From: Glossina fuscipes
Lineage: Eukaryota; Arthropoda; Insecta; Diptera; Glossinidae
Assembly: GCF_014805625.2 (NCBI RefSeq)
Contig: NW_023998415.1
Coordinates: forward strand, 25,740,874-25,804,873
Length of the DNA stretch: 64,000 nucleotides
Direction of reading: 5' to 3'
Within the stretch, counting starts at the first letter, position 1. Every line of letters starts with the position of its first letter. The translations under genes were made by a program, and so were the position numbers. Positions 1-10,894 of the stretch are shown here, piece by piece. The notes beneath the pieces are model-generated. The model worked only from the letters and a program-made list of their open reading frames with translations. It was not told where the DNA came from and made no database searches.

Positions 1-600
1 CATGGAGCGCTCAAAATTGCATTGTCTAGCTTGAAGAAGTCTACAAACAGTTTCAGAAGCTTAAGTGCTCTGTCATACTCGAATTTGTCGGTTGCGGTTT
101 CAACAGTTTTGAAAGTGGTGGTGGAAAGTGGTTAAATCTCAATGACAAAGAATGCCCTAGACGATCATAAAAGTTGGAAGACAAACTCTGAAAGAACTTT
201 TAAACAGCTGAGCACTTGGCGAATCAACTATTTCTAGATGTTTACATGCGATGTGAAAGATTCAAAGGAAGGAACGGGAAGGGGAGTACGATGCAAATTG
301 ACTGAAAATTTCATTTCGGTCACACATTGCAAGACTTGTCAAGGATACGTTGTTGCAACTCGAATGGAAAGTTCAGCCGCCCCCAGCGTACTAACCAGAC
401 ATAGCACTTAATCAGACCGGTGCTGCATGACTTGGCTGGCACGTGGTCTCGAAATGCTGAGCAACGGCGAAAATGCGTCGACGGATGGATCGCTGCCAAA
501 TCAATATCGTTCCCATCGTAACAGATGGGAAAAAGTTGTAGAAAATGACGGCATATATTTTGACAAACATATATGCTGCCGATTTGTTTTCAAAAATGCC
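1..600 (+). pseudogene. Mariner-type transposase pseudogene (copy 1, C-terminal half)
   Basis: This is the decayed C-terminal half of a mariner transposase, the DDE/D enzyme that cuts and pastes a TA-flanked element. Broken reading frames still give family hallmarks in the right order: HIARLVKDTLLQLEWKV at 323-373, then PPPAY-stop-PDIAL at 377-405 (the family's HPxYSPDxAPSDYHLF block), DGWIAAKS at 480-503, and RWEKVVENDGIYFD at 523-564 (the usual LPERWEKV-ENDGKYF terminus). At least two frameshifts and two in-frame stops make it non-functional. Bases 1-55 match copy 2 at about 40700, but 60-285 is not recognisable as transposase and may be inserted or decayed sequence. The element probably begins left of the window. 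Family membership is secure; the subfamily is not assigned. Confidence 0.85.
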
Positions 601-615
601 TTTTTCAAGTGAAAA

Positions 616-954
616 AATAGCTAATATTTATGCAAGCGCCTAATATGTACATGTATTTGTACATATGCCGTGAGTCTCATTAATATTGGCTTTTTTTCGG
701 TGAAAAAAGAAATAAACGCTTATTGAATCTAGCCCGTTGTCCAAATATAATAATTTATTTTACTATTTTGTACTACTAGGGAATCAATGCATATTAAAAT
801 ACAAAATAGAAAAAAGAAGAAACAAATCATTATTGCAGTAGACACGAAAACGAAAGATATTGAACACCTCAAAAAAAAAAAAATAATAATAATAAATAGC
901 ATCATTAATATAAGGTTTTTATGCCCGCCACTGTAAGAGGGGAATATACTCATT
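616..954. other. AT-rich spacer
   Basis: This stretch holds A-rich tracts and a short (AAT)n run near 875-898. I see no gene or recognised repeat. The short minus-strand open frame here is driven by A/T homopolymers. Confidence 0.5.
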
Positions 955-1140
955 TTGCGTTTTGTGTTCATAGTGAATGTAACCCCTAAACGAAAGCGTC
1001 CGAGACCCTTTCAAATATACATAATCTTGATCAGCGTGGTCAGCGTCTGAATTGATTAAGCGATGTCTATCCGTCCCTGTATCTGTGTGGTGTTTATTTT
1101 TGGCGCTCTCCTGGTAAGACATCGACTTCAAGTTTGGCAG
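955..1140 (-). repeat. Family A-like interspersed repeat fragment
   Basis: Read on the minus strand, this gives a GGGACGGATAGACAT block, then a CTGATCAAGATTATGTATAT block and AGGGTCTCGGACGCTTTCG. That is the same block order as the family A copies near 10.4 kb and 33.4 kb. It looks closer to the variant with a GATCAAGAATATATATAC core that I know from drosophilid genomes. It has no coding potential of its own and is an old dispersed-repeat relic. Confidence 0.6.
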
Positions 1141-1489
1141 AAACATTGGAACTTTCTGCTCGCATGTTGGTTAGAGCAGAATCTCGTTGTTGGTTTTTGT
1201 TCGTTACTCTGAAATTATAAAAGTTAGAAGGCTAAAATTTTCCATATTTCCTTAACGAAGCACTCTACCCTTTACGTGCAAAAATGAAAAAAGTCGGCCA
1301 TGTCCACACACATTTACAAATGCTAAATTTAATTTTCTTTTGCACCTTTTTGCGGTTTTATGCTTGTTTATCATAACCCAAACAAAACAGAATGTTTACA
1401 ACCATTTTGTGCATTCCTCCAGCGAAAATATACTATCTGACTAAAAATGGGTCCATTCTGAAATGAATATGGTAGACACTACGATTAAT
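1141..1489. other. Unassigned AT-rich DNA
   Basis: I see no gene, repeat unit or structured element here; composition is ordinary for the window. Confidence 0.5.
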
Positions 1490-1539
1490 TTTTTCTTAAT
1501 AATACCAGTGATATGGCGGCTACCAAATGAAATAACTTG

Positions 1540-1615
1540 GGCAATGGAATGCGGAAAGCATAGTGGTGGGCATGCGAGTTTCGACCCCCGCCGAACATAA
1601 TTTTCTTACTTGTTT
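1540..1615 (+). repeat. Family C-like 3' end
   Basis: A GC-richer block (GTTTCGACCCCCGCCGAAC) is followed by ATTTTCTTACTTGTTTTT. This is the same terminal arrangement seen in the family C tails at 28650, 49680 and 59350, where a dyad precedes ATTTTCTTACTTG. Here the dyad is not intact. Only the last ~75 bp can be aligned by eye, so assignment is tentative. Confidence 0.4.
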
Positions 1616-1634
1616 TTATAAAACGAAGAATAGT

Positions 1635-1955
1635 AGGTCATGAATAGGAAAGACTGCTTTGCAATTTTTTACTTGTGAACTCATTGTTTACTTTGTTCGT
1701 TGAAAAATATTCTAATCGACTTAATTGTCAAACATTGCTTAGAAAATCAAAGTATGTTATAGAAAATCGGTTATTCAAGCGCTTTTATGTCATGTACGGG
1801 AAAAACTACTTTGCAAGAAAAACACTCAACAATTTGTTGCTTAGCTTAATCATTTGAAAATATTATCATTGCTTTATTTGTCAAACATCGTTTATAAAAT
1901 GGGAATATTTCGTAGAAAAATCAGTTATTCAATATTGTTCGTATAAGATTGATTG
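1635..1955. repeat. Diverged two-unit tandem repeat, period about 152-154 bp
   Basis: Two adjacent blocks share the order GTCATG...GGAAA..CTRCTTTGCAA, then TTGAAAAATAT..TTTGTCAAACATYG, then TAGAAAAATCRGTTATTCAA. For example, TGAAAA-TAT occurs at 1701 and 1855, and GTCAAACAT occurs in both units. Identity by eye is roughly 65-75 percent. Possible origins are an old segmental duplication, a two-unit satellite fragment or internal duplication within a transposon. The 60-codon open frame over unit 1 is not supported as a gene. Confidence 0.6.
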
Positions 1956-1959
1956 TGTG

Positions 1960-2810
1960 TGGAAAAGTGCGTGAAACATTACTTTTTCTTTTTAATTTCG
2001 CTTAAGCATATACTTCCCGAATTAGTTTTCAGCAAACATTTATTTTATTCATATTGTCAGGTAAATCAGGCGAGGCTACTGAGAGCATCCTGCATCTGGA
2101 AACAAAAAAAGCATTAATTTATTGTCTTTAGTCCTTGGTTTTTCTCGATGACTACAATCTGAATCATTCGAGTCCGATGTCCCTATTGTTTTCATTAAAT
2201 CGAAATTTTAACGCATGCCTTCGATTAAATACGTTTAAAGGTCTCGTGTAAGTTGAAAAATTTCGTGATTGCTGCAATTCCATTTTTCAATTTATTTTAC
2301 AATCAACTTAGTGCGGTGTCAGCGGAGCAAGTCAACTAACTGTTCATGGAAGTGATTGCGGCTTAAAACCTGAATCTCCATTTAAATACATATCAGGTAA
2401 GACAAACACCACCATAAAAAGGGCAACGCTTTGCAAGGATTCAATTAAGGCGTAAAATGAACGTAAATCGATATGTGATAAAGTGTAAAACAGTCTAGAA
2501 TATTCCAATGATGAAATAAGCCGAGTGCGAGAGTTCGCAAATACATACTACACAGAAGCATCTGAACGACAGAAACTTTATAAACAAAGCAACAACACTT
2601 CGTGAATTAAAGGTGTTATTTCTTCCCTCTCGCTATGGTGTGCGTTTATTCTTTACCATTGTCGACTAAGCTGTTCAAACAGACATTAACAAGCCGATAA
2701 ATATTGGAGAAAATATGACATACGCCAGATAAAAAACTCACATCATTGAAAAACTTTGAAGTAGACCGATAAAGAGGGATTTCATAATCGATTAAATGGA
2801 TGATATAGCA
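1960..2810. other. Unassigned AT-rich DNA
   Basis: I see no open frame of note and no recognised repeat. Composition is typical of the window. Confidence 0.5.
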
Positions 2811-3240
2811 TATGCAGTATTTAAAGAAAGTCAGGAGACTGTGCCTGCCTTCGGTTCACACCGATTAAAGCGTAGCTACGGGAAGCCGGGGATCACAAGG
2901 TCGGTTCAAGCTATGGCAGCCGAGCTCTATAGGTAAGGTGAGGACTCGGAAGTTGTCAAAGGAGTCGAAGCAAAAATAAGTTATACAACCTTTTCAATCG
3001 AACCCTATACAAAGAACACATCTCAAACGACTTCCGAGAAATGCAAATGAAGAACCGGTGAAGCAGTGAAACCCTAAACATCCCTTATGCATTATTGCCA
3101 GACGTTTATCGAGACGCGCGAAAAATAAAAATAACTTTAACAACTTTTAGAACAATTTCCGAGGTCTGGTGTGACTCTTTGCTATTAAAAATTCTGCAAC
3201 AAATTCTGCTCTCTCCAACCCTTCGGAAAGCTGTGCCTAG
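2811..3240. other. Higher-GC unassigned block
   Basis: GC content rises compared with the flanks, especially 2840-2950 (TGCCTGCCTTCGG, GGGAAGCCGGGGATC) and 3160-3240. It may be a decayed mobile element body, but I could not read a known protein motif in any frame and saw no terminal repeats. Left as unknown. Confidence 0.35.
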
Positions 3241-3344
3241 TAAATAAGTGAATTATTTAGCTTCCATTTGAGAAAGTTGCACTTACTGTTTATGCTACTT
3301 TTCATTCCTTTTCAAAAATACCTTTAAACTTTTTTTTTTAAGAT

Positions 3345-3640
3345 ATTAAGTTTGGTTTTTGCGTCTCCGTTAATAATTTCCATTCCGGGGTTGCTCCCTG
3401 ATTAATGGCAAGCCTTTCCTGAGAACAGTGTGGGCCATCTTGTTTTCTCCTTTACCGGTTGCGGAGGCGTCAGTACCGTTTTCTGCAAGTGGTTACCCTT
3501 CAACAACTTTGTCCCTCAATATAGGCTTTGATTATCTTGCAGATGCACTGTTGCTCTCTTCGATCAACGCGTCCAATACTACTGCTGCCAAATTTTCTTC
3601 ACATTCTTCCACAATTCCTCTAAATGTATTTTTTGAATAT
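3345..3640 (-). pseudogene. Possible protein fossil of unknown family
   Basis: One minus-strand frame reads through about 95 codons with three stops. It gives protein-like segments: FRGIVEECEENLAAVVLDAL near the upstream end, ENGTDASATGKGENKMAHTV in the middle and GLPLIREQPRNGNY at the end. Composition is much less A/T-driven than neighbouring chance frames. I do not recognise the family. A decayed transposon ORF is the most likely explanation; a coincidence in a GC-richer patch is possible. A 75-codon plus-strand frame overlaps it (3428-3655) and looks less protein-like. Confidence 0.25.
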
Positions 3641-3659
3641 TTTTTTTGTATTTAAAAAA

Positions 3660-5030
3660 GATTAAATTTCTTGCAACAGTTCGCTTGTTAAAACTTTACG
3701 CCCTCTTCGACTCAAACATCTATAGCGCTGCTCTGTTTTCATACTCAATTGCAAACATTCGTCGGCATTTATTGTATTGGTGTCAACTTCTTTTTAACTA
3801 ATTAACTATGTATGACGAATATATGCGTCATAGTCCGTCCATCCGCGTTTGTCGGAATTCCTCATAAAATTTTACCATTATGAATGGTAATGTATCAATG
3901 TATGTATGTCAGTTTGTCACGTTATTTCATTACATTGCTCATATTACATGACGAGTATACTCGTCGTCGCAACTTAACTAGTTAATCTGAATGTGGCGAA
4001 AATTTGTACAATATAGGTTGTTGTAGGCGGATATTCAAATTCTGCCACCCCTTGGCAGGGAGCATGAAATCCATTTAGTTGATAGATAATTTTTTGCGTC
4101 GGATGAGCAATCGACCAATGAAATATATTCTTGTTGACAACTGCATCACATGAATGTAATAAGATTGCAATAATTCTTAGTTTTATTAAATATTAAAAAT
4201 TGACCTATAGCCGATGTGATGACGAAATATATGCATGGGAGAACCGAGCGAAGACGCTGACCAGAGGAATCTGTAAAGAACAGGAATCACACGAAGTGGA
4301 ATTGGTTTGCTAGAACAGATTAAAAAAAAAAAAAGAATTCTTCTACAACTTTAAAAAGGTTATCGCTAGCAGACCAGTGAGCATGAGTTTGAGATGCTAC
4401 GGTCATTCCAAAACAAAATAGCAAACGAGCTTGAAACGAGTAAATAAAGCGTGACATCGTGAAAATATCGTTCCTGATGTGAAAGTGTCAAAATGGACGG
4501 CACCAACAAACACTTGTAAAAAATTTGAAACGTTTTAAAGAGCGTCGGAAAAGTTTTCAAAAAGTTTTTAGAGGGATTGCGGACATAGGTGAAGAGAATT
4601 GATATCACTAAAATATTGAGGGCTCATCGTGCAATGAAAAGTCGCATCAAGGGGGCGTCTATCTATAGAGTCTAGTAGTTTATATATAAAAACGCCTCGG
4701 CAACTGTAAAATCATAAAAATAACTATCTCGCCGTTATATCAAAGAAACGCAACTCACAAAAGCTTTATTTTCCTCTATCGCTTTTCCGTTTTTCCCTCT
4801 CCCATTTCCCACCTCATTGTCCCAGGCGCAGTTGGGTTGGAAACTTTATTAATTTATTTTGAAGGGAAAGCATCTTTATTCACGTCTTTAAAATTATCCT
4901 AAATTTGGTAAGGTAAACATTTTGCATGTTGCCTTTTTCTTATTTATTATAAAACATATTCTCAGCTGACTCTGTAAACATGTGTTAAAATGTGTGTGAA
5001 AGTAAGTTCGAAATCAACTAGTAAAAGACA
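3660..5030. other. Unassigned AT-rich DNA
   Basis: No gene or known repeat is visible in this 1.4 kb. Poly-A at 4321-4334 and scattered low-complexity tracts are present. Confidence 0.5.
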
Positions 5031-5097
5031 TTCACCAACTCCCTTAACAGAACTTTGTTAAGTAGTTACGAAGGAGATATCGTTGCTTGGCACAGCA

Positions 5098-5124
5098 CTA
5101 TTCGGTCCGAACTGGACCGAATAG
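5098..5124. repeat. Perfect hairpin inside family D
   Basis: CTATTCGGTCC and GGACCGAATAG pair perfectly over 11 bp around a 5-nt loop (GAACT). It lies about 30 bp inside the left terminal repeat. Confidence 0.9.
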
Positions 5125-5364
5125 AGGAATTGACAAGTTTGTTTCCCGAAACTATTTCGAACAATTTTGTGAAATTTGATACGACGCTACGATAAACCGG
5201 CAACAGAAAATTTACCAATTTTGAGTTTCTAACTTTGCGGCAAACTATAAGCTGCCCCCCATGTTTCCCAATATTACGTGCTTCTACACGAAAATACATT
5301 TCGAATAAGCAAAGGAAACTCGTACTCATCTTTCTGGAACTATTTCTGGCAAGCGCTTAACGTG

Positions 5365-5386
5365 TGCAAGTACAAAAGTACTTGCA
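5365..5386. repeat. Second perfect hairpin inside family D
   Basis: TGCAAGTAC and GTACTTGCA pair perfectly over 9 bp around an AAAA loop. TGCAAGTATG recurs just downstream at 5391-5400. Confidence 0.9.
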
Positions 5387-5797
5387 TATGTGCAAGTATG
5401 TATGCATGTGCCTTGGAATTTTTTGCTAAACTATATGAGAATTTAACATAGTTCTGAAAAGAGAAGTTTCGAGTTTCTTTAGATCGTTCCAAAGGTGTTT
5501 TCGTATATAATGGATTCACATGATATAGGGAAGTATGGGCGACAGCTTCTAGTTTGGGCGCGATATAGGACTTCAACTTTGACTATGTTTCAATAGCGGT
5601 TTTATGCTAACATATGATATTTCAGAAAAATTGCTAAGAAAGAAGTTTCGCAAGGTATTTTCATATCGATACATTCATGGAACGGATGTTCATCCTAACG
5701 AGGTAGGCTTCCAAATCCAACTATATTCTCGATCGCAATTACTTAACAGAGTTTTGTTAGGGCGATTACAGAACTACGTTAGGGAGTTGGTAAATTT

Positions 5798-8700
5798 CTT
5801 TACTAATTAAATTCGAATTTATCTTCACACTTTTTTCAAAATGTATGTTAGAAATATTACTTTTTAAGCAAAGAAAACTGTTAAAATTACAAATGTCTTC
5901 TCAAAGAAACATGAAACTATTTATAAATGCCTTATAGAAAATAGGTTGTGATTGTGATGTAGGTAGGATAAAGTGACACAAGCGAACTCTTAAGAATTTG
6001 CATAAACTAAAGATCAAGCGGAGCAAGCCGTTGGTGGTGATGGTGATGGTCAAAAATCCTAATCTACCGCAGAACTATGGAAATAATATTTAACTGGAGT
6101 GATGTAATAAACGCTCGCTACTTATTAAACGCACATATATATATATATATATATATATATTACTGTAGTGTTTGCAGTTGAAACCTATTTTCACATCACA
6201 TAACATAACATTCGTGAATACAGCAAAACAAAGTGCAAGCAGAACAAAAATACTAAGAGAATTTTCACAACTATATTCAATAGTTGTTTGGACGATGGAG
6301 ATCGTAAAGCACTTGTTGGTTAACTTTGTGTTTTTAGGCCAAAAGCAAATAATCGAGGATTTGCTCGACGAAAAGCATTAAAAGAATGTGTTGGCGACTT
6401 GTCAAATTTCAATTTTTAATACCATTTGCATTGTAAGGTGCTTTGTGTATTGAGAAGACAGGATTCGCTATAGCGGTCTCTGCCGTCCAAAGGCGTAGAA
6501 GAATCATATTTATACGAATACAAATAATAAATAATTGGTTCAAATATTCTCAAATATTTTGTTTCTTTTGAAGATTAAATTTATTCACAAGTCGACTGCA
6601 TTTCAAATATATTTTAAAACGTTTGGTGGTCGCTCGGTCCGATTTACATGGACACTTCATGGTATTTACAAAAAGATCGAATCTGCTTACTGACCTAATC
6701 ATCTAAATCTAAATCAGATTTTTACAGCATATTGCATTTGTAGCTTGCTGTGCTTAAAAAAAGAAGAAGAGTTGAAATTCAACGCGGCGCGATTTCTTTA
6801 ATAGCTTATAAATAACATTGCGATTGAACACTGAGTGACTGAACAATCGCGGTATCATTTATATCGTACATTATACAGACATTACAGACGTTTGTCAAAC
6901 AAGTAGGCGGTACTTTTTCACTTGTTGAACGATAAACGGAATTTGCATATTTCGCTTTAGTATCGTATGGGTTTTTGATCATCGTGATCGAACTTGGCAC
7001 AAAGAAGAAACGAAAAATATTTAGAACACGTTTTAAAGCCAACTGTTGGCTAAAGTTATTACAAATTTGAAAGCCATTATTTATAAAAAAAAAGAGGGAA
7101 AATATCGTCGCAGAAGAATCAAGACGAACTTGACTGATTTGCCGAAGGCAATCTGACGAAAGTAACAAGCAATAGACCAGAACAGACTTATTTTCTAGAA
7201 GTGTAAACGAGACTTTAAGAGACGCGGCATTTAAAGAGATGTGGTGCGATCAAGAAAAGGTTTGCTTTACATGCAATGAGCGTTCTTCAATTCGTCTTCT
7301 TCTTCTTCTTTGTCAATTTTTGATATTCTTGTATCGCGTTGACTTAGACGATGTTAGGCGTATGGAATGGATCATGCAACATTTTCAGATACACTTGCAC
7401 GTGTTAAGTCAGTCATGCGAATTTCTTATTTTTCTGTTTTTGGAAATTGCGAAGCTTAGGCATAGGCCAGCGCTGTTCTGCGATTTGGAAATAAAATTAT
7501 CTTTAGAATATATTCAGCAAATACAATTTTTACAATGGTTAAATTTCTAGTGGATCGCGAGCCAACAATCATACATACTATGAACGTAACTAAATACGCT
7601 CACGGTTTTACTTTGATTACGTGCACTTTCTAAAGCTTACGAGGGGATATTTACGGGAATTATTAGTAAATGAGTAAAGAATTTTTTACCTTTCATATTA
7701 CGGTTCTTGCCTGTCTCTTCAACGTCAATTTAGTTAAAACACTAAAATGTTGTTCAAATATTATGTTTATAACGTTTGCATTTTCAAGGTCTTGTCAGAA
7801 AATTTAACAAAAATTTTTTAGAATTTGGTTTAAATCAATTCTTGGCAAATACCTGTATGACACCAAGTGACCTTTCTTTTTTTACTTATTCGCTTCGGCT
7901 AAACATGATAAACGTGTTCAAGTAACAGCATTACAGCACTAGGAAACTTTTTGATGTCGTGAGTGTGCTCGAAATTCGTGTAGAATTCTATGCAATTAAT
8001 TAAATTGATTTAAATATAATGCAACAACACAATATCAAATTAACTTTACGACCTTTTAAATAAATATTTTTACGTAGTTTTTATTTATTTATTTATTTTG
8101 TATTTATTTATTTTTTTTTGTTTGCTATCTTTGTAATAAAAAGAATTTAGAAATATTCAAAGTACTTTACTAAAAAATAATAGCTACAGTTCGCTATAGA
8201 TTTAGCTCACGTTTCAGTTAATCTGTGCATAGCGTTTGGAAAGAATTTTTTGCTTCTCAGGTGAACAGTTCGTTGCGTCAGTTCATTAATTTTTTTTTTT
8301 TTTTCAATTTTCTTTTATTCTCTTCTTGCTTTACATATAGAAAAACACCTTTCGCATTGATTAGAACTAAAAGAACTGATGACGTAGAAGCTGAGACAAA
8401 AACGCCCGCAATAGGTGAAAGACATTAACTTGCGACCTTCAAATGAATGAGTTTAAGTAGGTTTCCAAACCATGTTCTTTACAACAACTACACGTTTGGT
8501 GGAACTAATCGATTCACGGTTTGTAAATGTTCTTCTTATTTTTATATAAAATACCTTTCAGCAGTGATTTAACTTACAATGCGTACAATATTCATTGCTA
8601 TCTACTGCATTCCACCAGCGCATCATCGTTTATGCATTCTCTTACTTCTGATGCGTGTTCCGCACATGTGATGAAACGGAAGGAATAGCATAAGGAAGTT

Positions 8701-9964
8701 CCTATACTCACATAAAAGTTGGGTTAAGGAAATACTTATTTCTTCGTGGCTTGTCCCGTGTTTACGTTCACTAAGGCATTAGTGCATTTTTTTTACTTTT
8801 CCCAAGCCTGTGTCTCTTCGTCAGAAACCTATTGATAACTCATGAAGCATTGGGGCCTCTAATCGTAAATCAAATTTCATCCATTTTTTCTCGAATGTAC
8901 TGTATTAAAAAACGACGTATTTACCGTCTACATCATTATCCGCACTCTATTCACACTAGTGTACTGTTAGTGAGTAAAACTTGTGCGTTACTTGACGCTT
9001 TAATAAATGGCTCTTTTTTTTTTTTTTTTGTTTTTCCTGTACGAAAAAAAAAAGAAGAAAATTATCAGCTATAACTCTTTGGGAAAGACTCAATAAGTCG
9101 CATTTTAAATGGTAGCAATCAATCAAAATTAACAATAACAAAAATCGGAGCCTTAAAAAACGATTCATTAGTCTGTGTTTGTATCTCCAAGGCTTTACAT
9201 GTCACGAGTTTAAGATTAAGGAAAATTTTTTCTATTTTTATTATGTCGCAATAGGTAAATAGCAGCCGTTTACACACGTCGGGACGGCAAACAGAAGAAG
9301 TAGCTGTGAATAAGAAATTACTTTAATGAACTGTTACGTAGATAAATATGTGAGTGTTTATATGTCCTCTGGAGTGATCTAGGTTTTTTCGATTATCTTC
9401 TATCATATTAACTGATGAAGACTTGAAATAAAATTTAACTTGCCTCAGGGGAAAAAAATATAGACTCACTCTGGCTCCTATTGACTGGCTAACAAAAACA
9501 ACAGACAATCATTTATAAGCCATATGCACATACGGCCATACGTCTACATAGTTATTTTAGTTGAATATGTATGTCAGAAATCATGTTTATGATTTTTGTT
9601 TTTTCTTTCTTCACTCCATTTTTAAAATTATGCTTTTGCTGACAGGTAGGCGTAACTTTCTACAAAAAAGAAGGTGTTAAAGTGAAATATGTTTGCCACA
9701 AATATAAACAATTTCTAACTAGTTTATTTACATTACGTTTTTTAATACTTATCGCACGCTTCCCGGCTGTTAGATGGGTCGAAGATGCGCTTTCATAACG
9801 TACAGAACGCCTTTCGTTTGGTATATGTCGTACGTCATATTAACTTTCAGAAGTGAGATCAAGAAAATTGATTTTTGATAATAATACAAGAAAATAAGTC
9901 AGTCAATTTTACTCGCTCATAACCGGAGTGAGCGCAACTGATTGTTTCTATATTTTTAAAATAA
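5798..9964. other. Long unassigned AT-rich stretch
   Basis: About 4.2 kb with no recognised gene or repeat family. It has a (TA)n tract at 6135-6161, a short (CTT)n run near 7288-7302, TTTA-type tracts at 8082-8120, and poly-T at 8289-8303 and 9013-9029. Several 60-120-codon open frames (for example 6806-7168 on minus and 7239-7550 on plus) show no motif, plausible start context or continuity, and I treat them as chance. Confidence 0.5.
6135..6161. repeat. (TA)n microsatellite
   Basis: An uninterrupted AT dinucleotide run of about 27 bp. Confidence 0.95.
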
Positions 9965-10207
9965 ACGTTTCTATCGCATAGGTGTGTCCTTGGAAAAGTT
10001 TAAGTCACTTCCTCAATTCTTTTGCAAATTTATAGGCGATATCTTCATTTTCGCTAAAGAGAGAATGTTTACCACTTATACTATACAGATGGACAGATGG
10101 ACGAACGGACATGCTTAGGTGCTTTTGAAATTGAAACTAACCGAGGATTTATGTGTCTTTATGGGGTTTCTGAAGTTTGCTACTGCGCGTTGTAAAGGTA
10201 TTGGAAA
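9965..10207 (+). repeat. Family A copy (first of a tandem pair)
   Basis: The head has GCATAGGTGTGTCCTTGG, then GATATCTTCATTTTCGC and GAATGTTTACCAC. The signature GACAGATGGACGAACGGACA at 10094-10113 follows, then CATGCTTAGGTG and the GGGTTTCTGAAG...CTGCGCGTTG block. The head region matches the minus-strand copy at 32845-33010 over about 110 bp at roughly 80-85 percent by eye. It is non-coding; overlapping short open frames on both strands here are repeat sequence. Confidence 0.75.
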
Positions 10208-10224
10208 AAAAAAACATTTTTCAT

Positions 10225-10600
10225 ATACCACAATATCGGGTAGCGGCGGGATTGTTATACATGTATTACGGCATCGTCCATTGAATACACTTTTAAATTT
10301 TTGTACATTTATCAACTATAGTTTATATATATATCAAAAGGCCAATTTTTTATTCCTTTTGAAAAACAGAGCCTTTCTCAGTTTCCTTACAGCTGTGAGA
10401 GTGTCCTTCGGCCAGGAGACTGCTTACAACAAACATTACACACTGAACAGACACACAGACGGACATGCTTAAATCGGTTTAGAACTTGATGATGATCATG
10501 TATATATATATAGTTTGTGGAGTCTCTAATGCTTCCTTCTACGCGTTGCAAACATTTTGACAAAACGAATGCATCCTTCATCCTTCGGTGATGGATACAA
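10225..10600 (+). repeat. Family A copy (second of a tandem pair)
   Basis: This copy follows the first one in the same orientation. Shared blocks with the copy at 33065-33545 are: a TATTACG..CATC..CCAT..A head, ACTTTTAAATTTTTGTA, CCAATTTYTYATTCCTTTT, GGCCAGGAGA, the signature ending ACGGACATGCTTAAATCG at 10461-10478, a GATGATGATCA core, and CTTCCTTCTACGCGTTGCAA. It ends CATCCTTCGGTGATGGATAC. The short open frames over it are not genes. Confidence 0.75.
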
Positions 10601-10689
10601 AGAAAACAAATAACTCAATAACTTTAAAGGAATTGATACTCGCATTAAATTTTATATATTCTTTTAATTGAAATTGATATTCGAATTAA

Positions 10690-10885
10690 TTTAAAGAGAT
10701 GTACATTGCAGTGTACACCAATGTAGAAAATTTCATCCAATGTCTTAAAAACTGACATTTGTAGAAACAAGACGGACAGACAAGCTTAGCATTACTTTTA
10801 ATCGGTTAAATAAAAGGCAGGTGTAGCGCAAGTCTTTCGGGGTATTGCATATGTCCGCACAAATTCAATATAGCTACGTACAAAA
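10690..10885 (+). repeat. Family B copy, 3' part
   Basis: After AAGACGGACAGACAAGCTTA comes a decayed AATCGGTTAAATAAAAGG block. TCTTTCGGGGTATTGCATATG, CCGCACAAATTCAATATA and GGTGGTGTGGGATAT follow. This is the order seen at the 3' end of the fuller copies at 43090-43435 and 62118-62475. The 5' part is missing or too diverged. Confidence 0.65.
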
Positions 10886-10894
10886 GGTGGTGTG

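Larger units (their letters stand above)
5031..5794. mobile_element. Family D: TIR-bounded non-autonomous DNA element (MITE-like)
   Basis: The element is bounded by imperfect terminal inverted repeats. The left end, 5031-5071, begins TTCACCAACTCCCTTAAC. The right end, 5731-5794, read in reverse begins TTTACCAACTCCCTAACG. Inside this the pair CTTAACAGAACTTTGTTAAG and CCTAACAAAACTCTGTTAAG extends the match (about 24 of 29 positions), after an extra segment of about 25 bp in the right arm. The interior has two perfect hairpins (5098-5124 and 5365-5386) and an internal duplication, with TTCCAAAGGTGTTTTCGTAT near 5487 and TCGCAAGGTATTTTCATAT near 5648. No transposase frame is present. I could not find a convincing target-site duplication, so the superfamily is unassigned. 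Confidence 0.65.

Noticed and set aside
1560..1595. tRNA-like GAGTTTCGACCCCCGCC block
   Set aside because: It has a B-box resemblance only with a mismatch. The following ATTTTCTTACTTG places it with family C.
6806..7168. 120-codon minus-strand open frame
   Set aside because: No motif, Ser/Phe/Asn-rich composition expected from AT-rich DNA, and no neighbouring frame that would continue it.
10119..10472. 117-codon plus-strand open frame
   Set aside because: It spans two tandem family A repeats.
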